DNA of 64,000 bases, taken from NCBI RefSeq assembly GCF_000150955.2, contig NC_011681.1, positions 667,501 to 731,500 on the forward strand, read 5' to 3'. This document shows positions 40,333-50,900 of this stretch, piece after piece. How positions within the stretch are numbered: position 1 is the first letter of the stretch; every line of letters starts with the position of its first letter. The notes under the pieces are model-generated. The model was given only the letters and a program-made list of their open reading frames with translations, did no database searches and was not told the DNA's origin. This DNA is from Phaeodactylum tricornutum CCAP 1055/1 (taxonomy: Eukaryota > Bacillariophyta > Bacillariophyceae > Surirellales > Neidiaceae). The position numbers and the translations under genes are program-made.

Positions 40333-42158
40333 TCAAGTGCACTCTGGCAAAGGCGGAAGAGTGTCTGGATACGGTTCGCAGAGCTGTGTATCGAAAACGA
40401 TGTGTTGGATGTTGTAGGATAAAGCGTGTGGAGTAGACGCCTCATTCCAGGGAACAACAACTGCGTTGTAGATCCGTAACGACAAGCCAACCCGCACGCT
40501 TTGCATGCGTGCCATCTCGTGCGTCAAGCAAAGCCACACAAATCCTTTCGTAGGCAGCGTCGACGATTCCTTGACAGTACAATACCGATGAACATAGGCC
40601 AACGTCGTCAACTTTTTTGGATCATTTTCCCAACACTTGGCCTCCCCTATTATGGTGACATCCAGGTAGGACGATGCACGACTTCGCGGATCATTCCAGT
40701 CAGTGGACTTTGCCCCAAATGGATATTGGCCACTCTGTAGACGAATAGAGTCGCCGATGGAAGAATCTCGCAAAGTTTTGAGACGTTTTGCTAGCGTCCC
40801 GGTCAGCTTTCGTGTCGATCTCTTTGGCGGTGGCGAATGAAAGCTTGTGGGAGATTTCAAAATAGGAGATTCCAATGTTTCTCGGTCGTCGGTATCCTCC
40901 AGCACGTCCAATGCATTAGAAGCATAGGTAGGGACAGGACTCGTTGGAGTTTGAGCGCAAAACGATGGGGCAAAACTGGCTGGCAGTGTCATTGGTGAAA
41001 CCTTTTCCTGGCGTGTATCAGACAGCGGAAAGGAGCGCTCCTTAGGACTCGTTGACCACGATAGTGCTGCAGCTGGGAGAGACAAGCACTGTGATGGCTG
41101 AAAGGGCTGCAGAAGTTTTGAAGACGAGACTTTCGTTGCTTCCGCCAGTAAGGATGCTTGATAATCTCCTCGTAACAGCCCGGGACGATAAGTCCCTAAT
41201 CCATGTAAGATTTGCCTCTCAATTCCCCAATGTTTTGGTCTAATGAAGCCGGCGTTGTTGATGTGAGGAGATTAATTAATGTTTTGATCTCAAAGGAACT
41301 AGAAACACTCACCTCGACCCCACGATCGATTTTGAGACGGACACCGGCATTGGTTTTACGTCACCTATTTTCCTCCTTCTGGTCATTTGACTGCCAGTTG
41401 CCGACTCACTCTGTAGATGCCGCTGTTTTTGTGCGACTCTACGGCTTTTCTCGAGCAACGATTGGGTGGTAGTCAGGGAAAGCGACTGACCAACGGACGA
41501 CCTGTCTCGCAACTTGGTGCACTTGCTCGACAAGCGAGGTCGAAGCGAGGACGGAAACGATGGGGCGTTTTCTTTTGACACATCGCGTTTTCGGAAGATT
41601 CAGCTGCTGCTGTTCAATGAGAAAAGCCTGCTCAGTGTCGTTGGACAGAAGAGAATCTATTGACTGTGAATCTGTTCCTTTGTCAAAGGCTTCGGCAACA
41701 CATAAATCGTCAGCAGTCTGTGGCTCTGCGTTTGATGATGAAGATTTTAGTGACTTCGAAGGCATCGATTGCTTGTTACTGGCTTGGTCTATCAACCCAC
41801 TGAATGCATCTTTGACTTCCTTACAGCTGTCGTCCTTCTCTACGCGATCGTCCAACATTGCTTCCAACCCTGCAAAAACATTCTCAGCGGCAAAATGCCT
41901 AGCCCTCGCGGGCGACGAACCGTTACTAGACTGTGACGTTACTGGTTTCGTCTCTATGAGCTGTGAAACAGAAGATATCTTGGGTACAAAGCGTTTTGGA
42001 CTTTCCGGCTGTGTTTGCTGCGTTAAGCTAGCCCAATGATGATCTTGTGGCTTTCGGAACAAATGCAGGTCGGCTTCGTTCAAAGACTGCTCTCGGTAGA
42101 CGACTTCATCTTCTTGCGACGAGGAGACTTCATTGGAATCGCAAGGGTTCTCGTACAT
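40333..42158 (-). CDS. Unknown nuclear-type protein, several exons
   Basis: The last join is clear: exon ..41313, intron 41312..41240 (GTGAGT...TTAG), last exon 41239..40333, reading SIVGSRPKHWGIERQILHGLGTYRP across the splice. Upstream, a frame from ATG 42158 (MYENPCDSNEVSSSQEDE) runs to HQVARQ near 41506. It probably joins SESATGSQMTRRRKIG at about 41410 in phase 0 through an intron of about 95 bp with a weak GTCGTC donor. The protein is Ser/Lys-rich with short motifs such as SPKRFVPKI. The C-terminal 120 residues are beta-rich (YLDVTIIGEAKCW, SVRVGLSLRIYNAVVVPW) and resemble an OB-type fold, faintly like the C-terminus of the DNA-repair scaffold SPIDR. The function is unknown. Confidence 0.6.
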
Positions 42159-42430
42159 TCTATGGCAGCTTCGATAGATAAAGAAACGATGTTTGCCGGC
42201 GGTGTTGTTCGGTCGTGGAGCACGGTTTCTATTTTGTGGTCCATGGTCAGGGAAGTCAGTTGGAAGTTCCCGCGCTTCATAGTCAAAATGGCAGGTAACA
42301 ATTGTGGCGGGTTCAAAAGTACAAATATTCAAATATTCAATATTTAAGTGCTAACGACAAACATTTTTCCTCCGATCTCTCCAGCTTCGCCAACCAGAAT
42401 TACCTAATGTAAATTGGTCCATTTTCAATA

Positions 42431-44389
42431 ATGGCCATGGAGCTACCAACCTTGTTCTTCCCCCTCGACCTACTGCGAATACGGTATTCGTATCGACCTC
42501 TGCTCACAATTCTGGTCGTTGCAGTATTTTCCGAATCGATTTCGGGTCTGGTTCAAAGTCGATCAGGTTTGGTACGGTATCGATCAGCGGGAGTTTTTGG
42601 AAACAAACGAAGATTATGGACAGCGTCAATGGGTGTTAAATCGACATCGTTGTATCGATGGAGGAACGCATACCGCTCTTATCAGTCGTCGAGAATCTGC
42701 GCCACAAAGCAATCTTTCAAGGAGGGTTTAGAATCTCGAATTGAACCACTCACTGGTGATCCCTTTATCGACTGCTGGAAGGCCAACAGTTGGTCGGTGA
42801 ATCCGTACGGGGACGAGACCATAGACGGGATACTGCAAAGCTTGCACTCGCCTGCACCCCAATCTTTCTTTGTGCTGCAACGTTCCCTCAATATGACGAA
42901 AGGCGATCGTAGCGGGACGGTGGAATCAGCCCTAGCTAGCTGTCGCTACCTGTTGAAGGATCGCTATCACTTCATTGTGGTGCGTGAGAGCTGCAGGGAC
43001 GCTGGTGTCGCAATACAACCAGGGATAGACTGGAACGTACTCACAAATACATCGGAAGTTCCTTCGAACTGGAAGGCAGTATCGGATGGGTCGACAAGCG
43101 CACAAAGTCTCATCCAGATAGCAAACGAGATTCTGGGTCACGTGTCCTGGTCATCGGAACTTCAATGTCCTATCGACGAATGCTTTATAGATCGTCTGCT
43201 GGACTGTATGGAAGACCGATTACACATTACGCTAGGAACCGATATAAGAGGGCGCACTTCAGCCGACACAGCTTTCACCTTGGCATTGGCGGGAGTGTCG
43301 AGACAAACGCTGTACCGTGATCTCGTGCGTATCGCCGGTTTGGAAATGAACAGAGTACGGAAACGTACATCACGGCGAGCCAAAGACGTTGCCCATATGG
43401 CTGAAAAACTTGCCGCTGCTGGGCTAAAAGGCAAAGAGGTAGAGGATGTTTATAGGGTTTCTGCCGGTGTTTTGGGTTTCAAAGGAGCAACGTACGATAT
43501 AGTAGAGAGTATGAAGACTCCCGAAAAATTTGATATGCTTTGTCCTCGACCACTGATGTGGCTATGGCGGTCGTCCTCCAAGCAAGTCAAGCCACGACAA
43601 GTTTTACGAGAAGCAGAAGAAGGCATAGAAAGTGTTTACTCGCAAGTGAAGCTAGACAATTTCAAAGATTGTAGGCGTCCTTTGGTAGTCGATATTGGGT
43701 GCGGCCTCGGTGTGTCCTTAATCGGGTTGGCTTCTCGGTCTAGTTTTCATGAAGATGATTATTCACCCAATCTACTACCAACTACAAATTTTTCCGAATG
43801 CAATTTTATCGGCGGCGATCTCAGTCAAATGGCCATTCGATTTGGAAGGGGAATTTCGAAGCGCTGGGGTTTGGCCGACCGACTGCATTACACTTACGCA
43901 TCTGCCGAGCATTTGGTTGGGAACATCACTGAGATATATCCTGGATACGTTGCCCTTGTTTTGATACAATTCCCTTCACCATTCATCTTGGAGGGAAAGA
44001 AGATTGGCAACACCCAGCTTCCCTCCGGCCCTGACTGTGGATTTATGGTTACAGAGTCACTGATGGCGAACGTCGCTCATCTCCTGCAAAATTCCGGAGG
44101 TCGCTTGCTTCTACAATCAAATTGTGAAGATGTTGCTGTGCATATGAAAGAAATGGCAGTACGTTGTGGTCTTGCGGTTATTGCAGCCGACGATCCCGTC
44201 ACGGATCCCCAAACCGAAGGGCTTCCACAGCGTACAATGGACTGGATTGGGTCAGGCGGGACGCGTGCAGTAGGACCCGAATGGTCGCGAACCGCCTTGC
44301 TCCCGTACCGATGCGCTACGGAAACAGAAATCGCTTGCGAGATCAAAGGAACCCCGGTTCACCGCTGTCTTCTTGGTTCGAAATTGTAG
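42431..44389 (+). CDS. TrmB-like SAM methyltransferase, long N-terminal part
   Basis: 652 residues, one exon, ATG at 42431. The N-terminus has a hydrophobic segment (LLTILVVAVFSESISG) followed by Ser/Arg-rich sequence, suggesting import to plastid or ER. Residues about 110-400 have no recognised domain. The C-terminal 240 residues are a class I methyltransferase: RRPLVVDIGCGLGVSLIGLA, FIGGDLSQMAIRF, ALVLIQFPSPF (compare the TrmB IQFPDP), and GGRLLLQSNCEDVAVHMKEMA. The TrmB-type IQFP-P motif and order suggest a tRNA G46-like enzyme, but the Asp of IQFPDP is Ser here and the basic segment after it differs. Substrate assignment is therefore open. The DUF-like N-terminal part is unusual for TrmB. 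Confidence 0.75.
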   Translation: MAMELPTLFFPLDLLRIRYSYRPLLTILVVAVFSESISGLVQSRSGLVRYRSAGVFGNKRRLWTASMGVKSTSLYRWRNAYRSYQSSRICATKQSFKEGLESRIEPLTGDPFIDCWKANSWSVNPYGDETIDGILQSLHSPAPQSFFVLQRSLNMTKGDRSGTVESALASCRYLLKDRYHFIVVRESCRDAGVAIQPGIDWNVLTNTSEVPSNWKAVSDGSTSAQSLIQIANEILGHVSWSSELQCPIDECFIDRLLDCMEDRLHITLGTDIRGRTSADTAFTLALAGVSRQTLYRDLVRIAGLEMNRVRKRTSRRAKDVAHMAEKLAAAGLKGKEVEDVYRVSAGVLGFKGATYDIVESMKTPEKFDMLCPRPLMWLWRSSSKQVKPRQVLREAEEGIESVYSQVKLDNFKDCRRPLVVDIGCGLGVSLIGLASRSSFHEDDYSPNLLPTTNFSECNFIGGDLSQMAIRFGRGISKRWGLADRLHYTYASAEHLVGNITEIYPGYVALVLIQFPSPFILEGKKIGNTQLPSGPDCGFMVTESLMANVAHLLQNSGGRLLLQSNCEDVAVHMKEMAVRCGLAVIAADDPVTDPQTEGLPQRTMDWIGSGGTRAVGPEWSRTALLPYRCATETEIACEIKGTPVHRCLLGSKL

Positions 44390-44610
44390 GACTCGCGAGC
44401 TATGGTGTATTCTTTCGCGCTTCGAGGATTGGGTAGTACATAGACAGACTTCACTAAGTCCGGTTACAGAGAGTAATTTGGCAACGAATGGTTGGCTATG
44501 AAATCGCAGGTACACTGCAGCATTAACCTCTTTTAGAATAGAAATACATAATGCTACTGTGATGTTGTCAACTCTACTCTCTAGCTACCTAACAGAGAGC
44601 AACAGATCAC

Positions 44611-44950
44611 AAGACTTGTTCTGTCGTGGGAGGGGAGACCAGGGAAATCCCCGTGACGTAGGGTAAGTGACACACGTAGTCACAAATAACGTAACGAAAA
44701 GATGAAATTTTCGAGATGTGACAAGATCAAATTGGCTAATTGAAACGCAAGCCCTGACGCCGATTGACACGCCTTATGGCAGTTACACATGAGTTGTCAT
44801 GCTCTCGTTTCTGGAGATTTACAAAACAAGACTTGTTCTGTCGTGGTGGGAGAATTCGTTCACGAAACGAAAGCCCTGACGCCCATTGACACGCCCTTAT
44901 ATAGTTACACACATAGCTGTCGTGCTCTCTTTTCTGGAGATTTCCGAAAA
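44611..44950. repeat. Imperfect tandem duplication upstream of the RNase H-like gene
   Basis: Two copies, about 44611..44822 and 44828..44950. Shared blocks in order are AAGACTTGTTCTGTCGTGG, AAGCCCTGACGCC-ATTGACACGCC, AGTTACACA, and TCGTGCTCTC or TCATGCTCTC with TTTCTGGAGATTT. The first copy has about 94 extra bases between the first two blocks. The second copy ends about 35 bp before the RNase H-like start codon, so both may form a duplicated promoter or 5' UTR. Confidence 0.75.
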
Positions 44951-44984
44951 ATCAGATTTCTGTCTAACTGAAAGGGCAAGAACC

Positions 44985-46193
44985 ATGGTCTTCACTTTAC
45001 TCAAAAATCTCACCTATATCCTTACCAGCGCGCTTACAGTACGATTTGATGGATCGCTTCGCTACCCGTCCGATCCGGGCTTTCCCGTTAACACTCTAGG
45101 TCGACTTTCGGCCTGCGCTGTCTCCCTTCACAACTGCAAAGAACAAAACATTCTCGGTGGTCGACTCTTGAACGCGAACGTTCTAACGACCTCTGCCGAA
45201 GCGGAGTACGAGGGGATACTGCTAGGGCTAGAAGGCTTAATGGACTTATACCAAGGGCGTCTGAAGCAAATCGCTGCGCCCCCATCGGGTGCCACGATCA
45301 TGTTTGAAGGCGACTGTAAAACTGTAATCAACCAGCTACGACGCAAAGCTCGCCCTCGAAAACTACAAAAATACTTCGACGAGGCAACAAGTATAATCGA
45401 GAAAATCCCGTGGAAGATTGAGTTTCGGCATATTCCGAGAACGGAAAACCTTCTATGCGATCGACTATGTGGAAAGATACTATCGGATCATGAAGCAGGC
45501 TACTACTCGCTTGTTCGACAGGAATTGGCCACCTTGACACAATTCTTCGAGGAAGAACGTAAGTCCGCCGAGAGCGGAAAGTTTGAAACTTTGCTGCAAA
45601 TGTTTTTGAACCGACATTTCTCGGAAGGTAGAAGCCTCATTCCCTATTCAAAACGTCCTAAGTTGTACCGGAACATCGCGAAGGTGGCTTGTGAACGTCG
45701 CGACTTTTTGGCGCTGATAAGGGTAGGTCAACTTTTGGAGATTGAAGCTCGTACTGTTTGGCCGTCTATACTACAAGCGATCGACAAGAATTCGAATATT
45801 GAATGTGAGGTTTTGTCCACCGGTGCTCCAGCGATTGGTGTCGAGTGTGTCGACGACGATACCTTGCTAGTAGAAGGTGTCGTCTATCAGCTTGTTGGAC
45901 AGCGGTCATTGGGTATGGGTGATTTCAAGGAAGTACTCCGACAACAGCGTCGACACCGTAATCTTTTACAGCGCCTCGATCTACATGTGACTGCAGTCGA
46001 ACAACGGCTGAATGAATGGACTACGCCAAATTTAACAGTAGAGGATGAGACACAAGCAACCAATGTAGATATCGACGTTCACAGTCACATATTGGAAGAA
46101 TTCCCACTCGATGTCATAGACTGGTGCGAAAGAGCGTCAGAAAGCGAGGGCTGGTACGATACCGGTACCTTTTGGCATATCTCTGGGACCTAG
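44985..46193 (+). CDS. RNase H-fold protein with a novel C-terminal region
   Basis: 402 residues from the ATG at 44985 (MVFTLLKNLTYIL). Residues about 15-170 follow the RNase HI fold of the plant RVT_3 type. They include VRFDGSLRYP (first Asp), TSAEAEYEGILLGLEGL (Glu), IMFEGDCKTVINQL (second Asp) and FRHIPRTENLLCDRLC (Asn-x-x-C-Asp, last Asp), so all four acidic residues look present. The C-terminal 230 residues are helical with an unrecognised region (YRNIAKVACERRDFLALIRVG; VYQLVGQRSLGMGDFKEVLRQQ). RNase H cuts RNA in RNA-DNA hybrids. This copy stands alone with no reverse transcriptase nearby and looks like an ordinary host gene. Confidence 0.8.
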   Translation: MVFTLLKNLTYILTSALTVRFDGSLRYPSDPGFPVNTLGRLSACAVSLHNCKEQNILGGRLLNANVLTTSAEAEYEGILLGLEGLMDLYQGRLKQIAAPPSGATIMFEGDCKTVINQLRRKARPRKLQKYFDEATSIIEKIPWKIEFRHIPRTENLLCDRLCGKILSDHEAGYYSLVRQELATLTQFFEEERKSAESGKFETLLQMFLNRHFSEGRSLIPYSKRPKLYRNIAKVACERRDFLALIRVGQLLEIEARTVWPSILQAIDKNSNIECEVLSTGAPAIGVECVDDDTLLVEGVVYQLVGQRSLGMGDFKEVLRQQRRHRNLLQRLDLHVTAVEQRLNEWTTPNLTVEDETQATNVDIDVHSHILEEFPLDVIDWCERASESEGWYDTGTFWHISGT

Positions 46194-46407
46194 CGATCGT
46201 TTTGAGAAAACATCAAGGGCTATCATTATTTTCTTGGGAGTGACTCAGTTATATTGATCACTGTAAGCTATTAAAAAATTGTGATTCTTTATGTTCTCCA
46301 ACTTACACTAGAAAGTTGTCTCATATTCTACCTTGAACAAGTAAGAGTACTTTAACTGTAAAAGATATCTAAGCACAAACTCGCCCTTCCCGAAGTCTCA
46401 GAACGAA

Positions 46408-47070
46408 TCAGGCTTTGTCCACACGATTGCCATATTCGTCAAGATAGACCCATTCGCCCGTCTTCTCATCGACAAACTCAGTCCACTCCTCGTTCTGCGG
46501 AATCAAGCCCTCGTACTTCTCGGGATCGTTCTTGACCCATTTTTCCTTTCCAATAATGTCGGTAACTTCGTGTCCCTGCATCGCCAATACTTCCTCCGCT
46601 TCTTTCCCAGGGAATAGCTCCAGATGCTCCGTTTCAACTACAAGCGGTGCTTCATTGAACTGATGGAGCGGCGGAGGACTCGAAAGGCAGAATTCCAACG
46701 AGTTGGCAATCAAAGGAACGATCACATTCTCACCGGGGCTCAAGTCGGGCTTGGCCGAAAAGGCACGAGCGGCTAACGACAAAAAAGAGCACAATTGTGA
46801 GAAAACCCTTCACCAGGGAATGAAAAGTACAGCAGGAAAACAGAGACTCGGTCTTGTTCGGGGACATGCGGGAGCCGGCACGAAAGCCGATAAAGAGTCT
46901 GTCCGTCTTCCAATATCGACGTATCCTCCCGTACTCTTTCTACTGTAGCGTCAAAACAAAGGGAGCTCACACCATGACAAGATCAATTTGCTTGCCGCTT
47001 GCCCTTTGTTGAGCTTACCTGTGCGCTGGACCGACAGGGAAGCTACCCGACGAGTGAGGGTAGTCAACAT
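46408..47070 (-). CDS. Small mitochondrial protein, unknown function
   Basis: Exon 1 is 47070..47019 and exon 2 is 46772..46408; the 246 bp intron (GTAAGC...TTAG) is phase 1. The 138-residue product starts with an import signal (MLTTLTRRVASLSVQRTAARAFSA) rich in Arg and Ser and lacking acids, with a likely cleavage near RAFSA-K. The mature part is conserved-looking: GENVIVPLIANSLEFCLSSPPPLHQF, then TEHLELFPG. A Trp/Glu-rich end (WTEFVDEKTGEWVYLDEYGNRVDKA) closes it. I do not recognise the family; an accessory subunit of a respiratory complex is one possibility. The gene is divergent from TOR. Confidence 0.72.
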
Positions 47071-47907
47071 TATGCTGGGTTTCCGAAGGGCAAGGTCGAA
47101 GTGGACGCCTCCGTCAAGTGTAGAGATGATATTGGCCTTGCCGGCTCCGTCAGCTCTTCACGGCTTTCGGTGCTGTGGATTCTACAACAGGCACACAAGT
47201 TCGCATCCCGATTTTTCTGCCAGTCTGTCATAGTACGCCTTTTTCTTCATGACGTCAGGAAGATACTATCCCAGAATTCGCGACTCATCAGATGTGTTCT
47301 ACAGGCTGTCTCAGGAATATCCGGTTCTCTTTTTCAAACCGCAGACACAGAAATGTACAAAATCCAAATCCACATGCTGATCCGACGCGACATAGATCAG
47401 TTTGACAATGGTGATTGCGCTCCACTCACTAACCGTGAAGCCCATGATATAGGACACGAATACTTTGCGTCATTCAAAATACATGAGTGTCATGGCTCGG
47501 GACGGATCTGCAGTATCGGAATCTTCAGTACTCCATACTTCCCGGAAATATCAGACGAGCGATCGTCGTACGTCTCCCCTTTACATGCTATTCTTCTCGA
47601 AATACGTCGACAAAATGTGGCGGCCGCGATTCCCAATAGCGGGCCGCTCGTGTCGACGTCAAATTCAAGCGATCCATGGGACTCGCTTTCTTCCGAAGAT
47701 CCGCTTCTAACAACTGCGGAAGACATCAATCGGTGCTTATGCAGGCTATTGCGGAGGGCCACGAGCAGTTGGACCGGACCCCGCTCTCCGGTCCGACGCC
47801 AGTCGTCCGAGACGTTAAATGTGGATGATCCTAATGCATGTCCAACCTGTGGAAAAAACCGCTCATCGGAGGTTGCAGGATTTGCTCGGAGCTATCCATC
47901 GACCCGA
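47071..47907 (+). other. Upstream region of TOR, open in frame
   Basis: About 840 bp before the chosen TOR start stay open in the TOR frame. An alternative ATG at 47354 would add about 185 residues, including DPWDSLSSEDPLL and PNACPTCGKN. The sequence is partly protein-like, so TOR may be longer. It must also contain the divergent promoter of the mitochondrial protein gene. Confidence 0.4.
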
Positions 47908-50900
47908 ATGGCCCGGAAAAAGTCTTCGCGAGCCCTAGATCACCACACTCCCGAAGCAGCTTTAGAAGAGCCACAACACGCGCTCGCCTTGCTCCAGTCT
48001 ACGCCGCAGCTGCGTATCATGTCCAAGGATTCGATTCATATGAATGAGGTGGGCACTAGTTTGCTTCACTTCGTTATGAAACAGAGTAATTCCAAAAAGG
48101 ATGGCAGCAATGGCGTGGAGGAGTACAATGATTCGTTGACACGCCACATGGCGAATCAGCGGGCAGCTGCAGAGTTGGCATCTCTGCTTTGGACGCTTGC
48201 GCACGAAATGAGTGTGGAAGATTTTGGTGCCGTTGAAAGCGAAGTTTTTACGCTCGTGTTCGCTCTCGTGCACGCTCCGGACAAAGAAAGTCGTATGGCC
48301 GGTTTGGCCGCCTTGGATGGATTGTTGGTGGCACCGAGTGCGGACGAAGAGAAAAAGGCCATCAAGTTCGCTAACGCCTTGAGTACAGGGCTGCGAGCAG
48401 CGAATGGCGACTATGAATTTTTTTCCGCCGTGTCGAAAGCGCTGGGTCATATGGCGATGCGCATTTCGAACGTGGATTTTGTCGAGGCCGAAGTTACCCG
48501 AGCGCTGGAATGGTTGCGCACCGGACGTTCAGATAGAAGGTGGGTAATCAAATTGTATCAATGTTTTACTGCTCTGTCTATGGTCTCACTCGCAGCCTGC
48601 TTCGTCTACGAAGACTCGCGGCCTCTTTGTCACTCAAAGAATTTGCAATCCACGCTCCTACCACCTTTCATTCTAAGACCAGTCAATCGACGCTAGGACA
48701 GGGCGGTTCCAACGAGTTTTTGGATACCATTTTTCAGTCAATACGTGATCCACAACCCATCGTGCGAGTCTGTGCTGCTGACGCTCTTTCACAATGTTTG
48801 CGCATTTTGGTAGATCGTAGACATCTTTCTCTAACTGGACTATTGTGTCAGATTCACTTCTCTACAATGGAAGGTCTTCAAGAAGCGACCAAGAAGCAAT
48901 CTTGGCACGCGGCTTCGGAATCTGAAGCAGCCAAGCACGGGTCGCTCTTAGTAGTCGGAACAATGCTGGCGTACACTCGCGAATTCCTACTGCCTCGTTT
49001 CGAAGAAATATGTCGAGCAGTCTTAGCTTGCTCCAAAAACCCAAAAGTTTTGATCCGTTTGGAGGTCGTTCGGTTGATTCCTAAGTTAGCTGCTTGCTGC
49101 TCTAGTGTGTTTGGCCGCCGGTATTTGGAGCAAAGCTTAGTCTTTTTGATTGACAACGTATCTAGCCCAGCATCTCTCCGCGACAACGTCGATATACGTC
49201 CTTCCGTCTATGACGCTATTGGCGATTTGATTATGGCAATGAGCGATGAGAATACTGGAAGGGTCATTGGAGGAAGTAAATTCCCGACCGCCAGATTCGT
49301 AAACGATCCAGAAAATCCGGATATCTGCTTTGTTGAGCTAAGTAAGAGAGGGTTCATATTCGAGAGGCTGGAGGAAATCTTCGCCGTTGTTCGGAAAGGG
49401 CTGCACGCTCCAACATCTCGAAGCTCTGTCGGTCACACCTTATGTCCGGCACTGCATTGCGCCTCAAGCCTTGTCGAGGCGCTGAAAGACTTGGCTCTGC
49501 CTTATTTGGATGGCGTTATCGATGACATGTTCCAATCGGGTTTGAGTATTGATTTGATTCAGTGTTTGCACTCTATCGCTCAGAGCATTCCGATGTATAA
49601 AGATGAAATTGAAGATCGCATGTTACAAGAAGTATCTCTGTCTCTGGCTGGGAATAGAGTAATTTACAATCCCATTACGGCTTATAGAGCAGCTGCACTT
49701 CGAGCGCGAGCTCTTCGAAATGTTCGGAAGCGTTCCAGTGATCATACTCTTGGATCGAGCTATCCTGCGGGTGCAGCCTCAACTACTGAGTCTTCGAATG
49801 TGCATATTAATATGAACAATGATGCAAAAACGACCAAATTGTTGGTCCTGAGTCTTCAGACTTTCGCATCATTTTCAAACTCGACGGCCCAAGTGACTTT
49901 GTCTGGGAAGATTATTCCGCTTATGCCTTTCGTTCAAGATGTTACAGCACGATATCTATTGCACCCATCGAACGAGGTACGCCGGGCGGCAGCGCTGGCA
50001 TGCTGCGTCCTGCTGATTCCCCATGGTTCTATCTTTGCCAGTGCTGGGAGCTGCAGTGGTTTAATTATAGAGGATGTTCTGGAAGCTCTTCTGAGAGCTG
50101 CCGTTTCGGATAGCTCTGCTGTTGTTCGCCTCTGCGTTGTTCGTGCGTTGGATACGCGATACGACCCTTTTCTGTGTCAGACACACCATCTGCAAGACCT
50201 GTTCCTTGTGCTACAAGATGAAACATTGGCAACAAGAGTTGCTGGTCTTCAATTACTTGGTCGTCTTGCAAGTCTGAATCCTGCTCCAATTCTTCCGGTT
50301 CTCCGGAGGTTTTTAAACGATCTTGTCGTTGAATTGCAGTGTGGAGTCGATACGGGAAGAGGCCGAGAAGAAGCGACACGCTTGCTCGTCGTTTTTCTAC
50401 GCGTGAAGCCTTTGCAACGGTTGATTCATCCAGTACTTGCTACACTCGTTGGGGCACTTCCTCTGACAGGTGCTGCACCACCGCGATTAGCTTCGGCGTC
50501 TTTGGAGGCACTCGGTGAGCTTGCACAAGCTACAGGTACAGCCTTGCAGCCGTGGGTCAATGATATTATTCCTCATGTTCTGAATACAATGAAGGACCAA
50601 AGCAGCGCCAGTAAGCAGAGGACTAGTCTCAGAACTCTTGGTCAGATTGCTGGCTCAACTGGGTACGTTGTCCGTCTCTATCTTGACTATCCGAATCTTT
50701 TAAGTCAAGCGACAGATATCTTGCCGGCCACAAAGCGAGCTCCATGGACTCTTCGTCGGGAAGTTATCCGTACATTGGGGATTATTGGTGCTTTAGATCC
50801 TGACCGGTATTATTCTGTAGCTTCTAAGGCCCGAAAAGGAGGCGTTGTCGGTGGTGCATATTTCGAAGAGTTGGATACGCGCCATCGACCAAAGGAGGGA

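Noticed and set aside
44985-46193. RNase H-like gene as a retroelement remnant
   Set aside because: No reverse transcriptase, integrase or terminal repeats lie nearby, and the gene is a single long open frame.
48540-48613. Continuous reading of the second TOR frame from 48540
   Set aside because: These bases form an intron; splicing to 48614 restores SDRRLAASLSLKEF as in other TORs.
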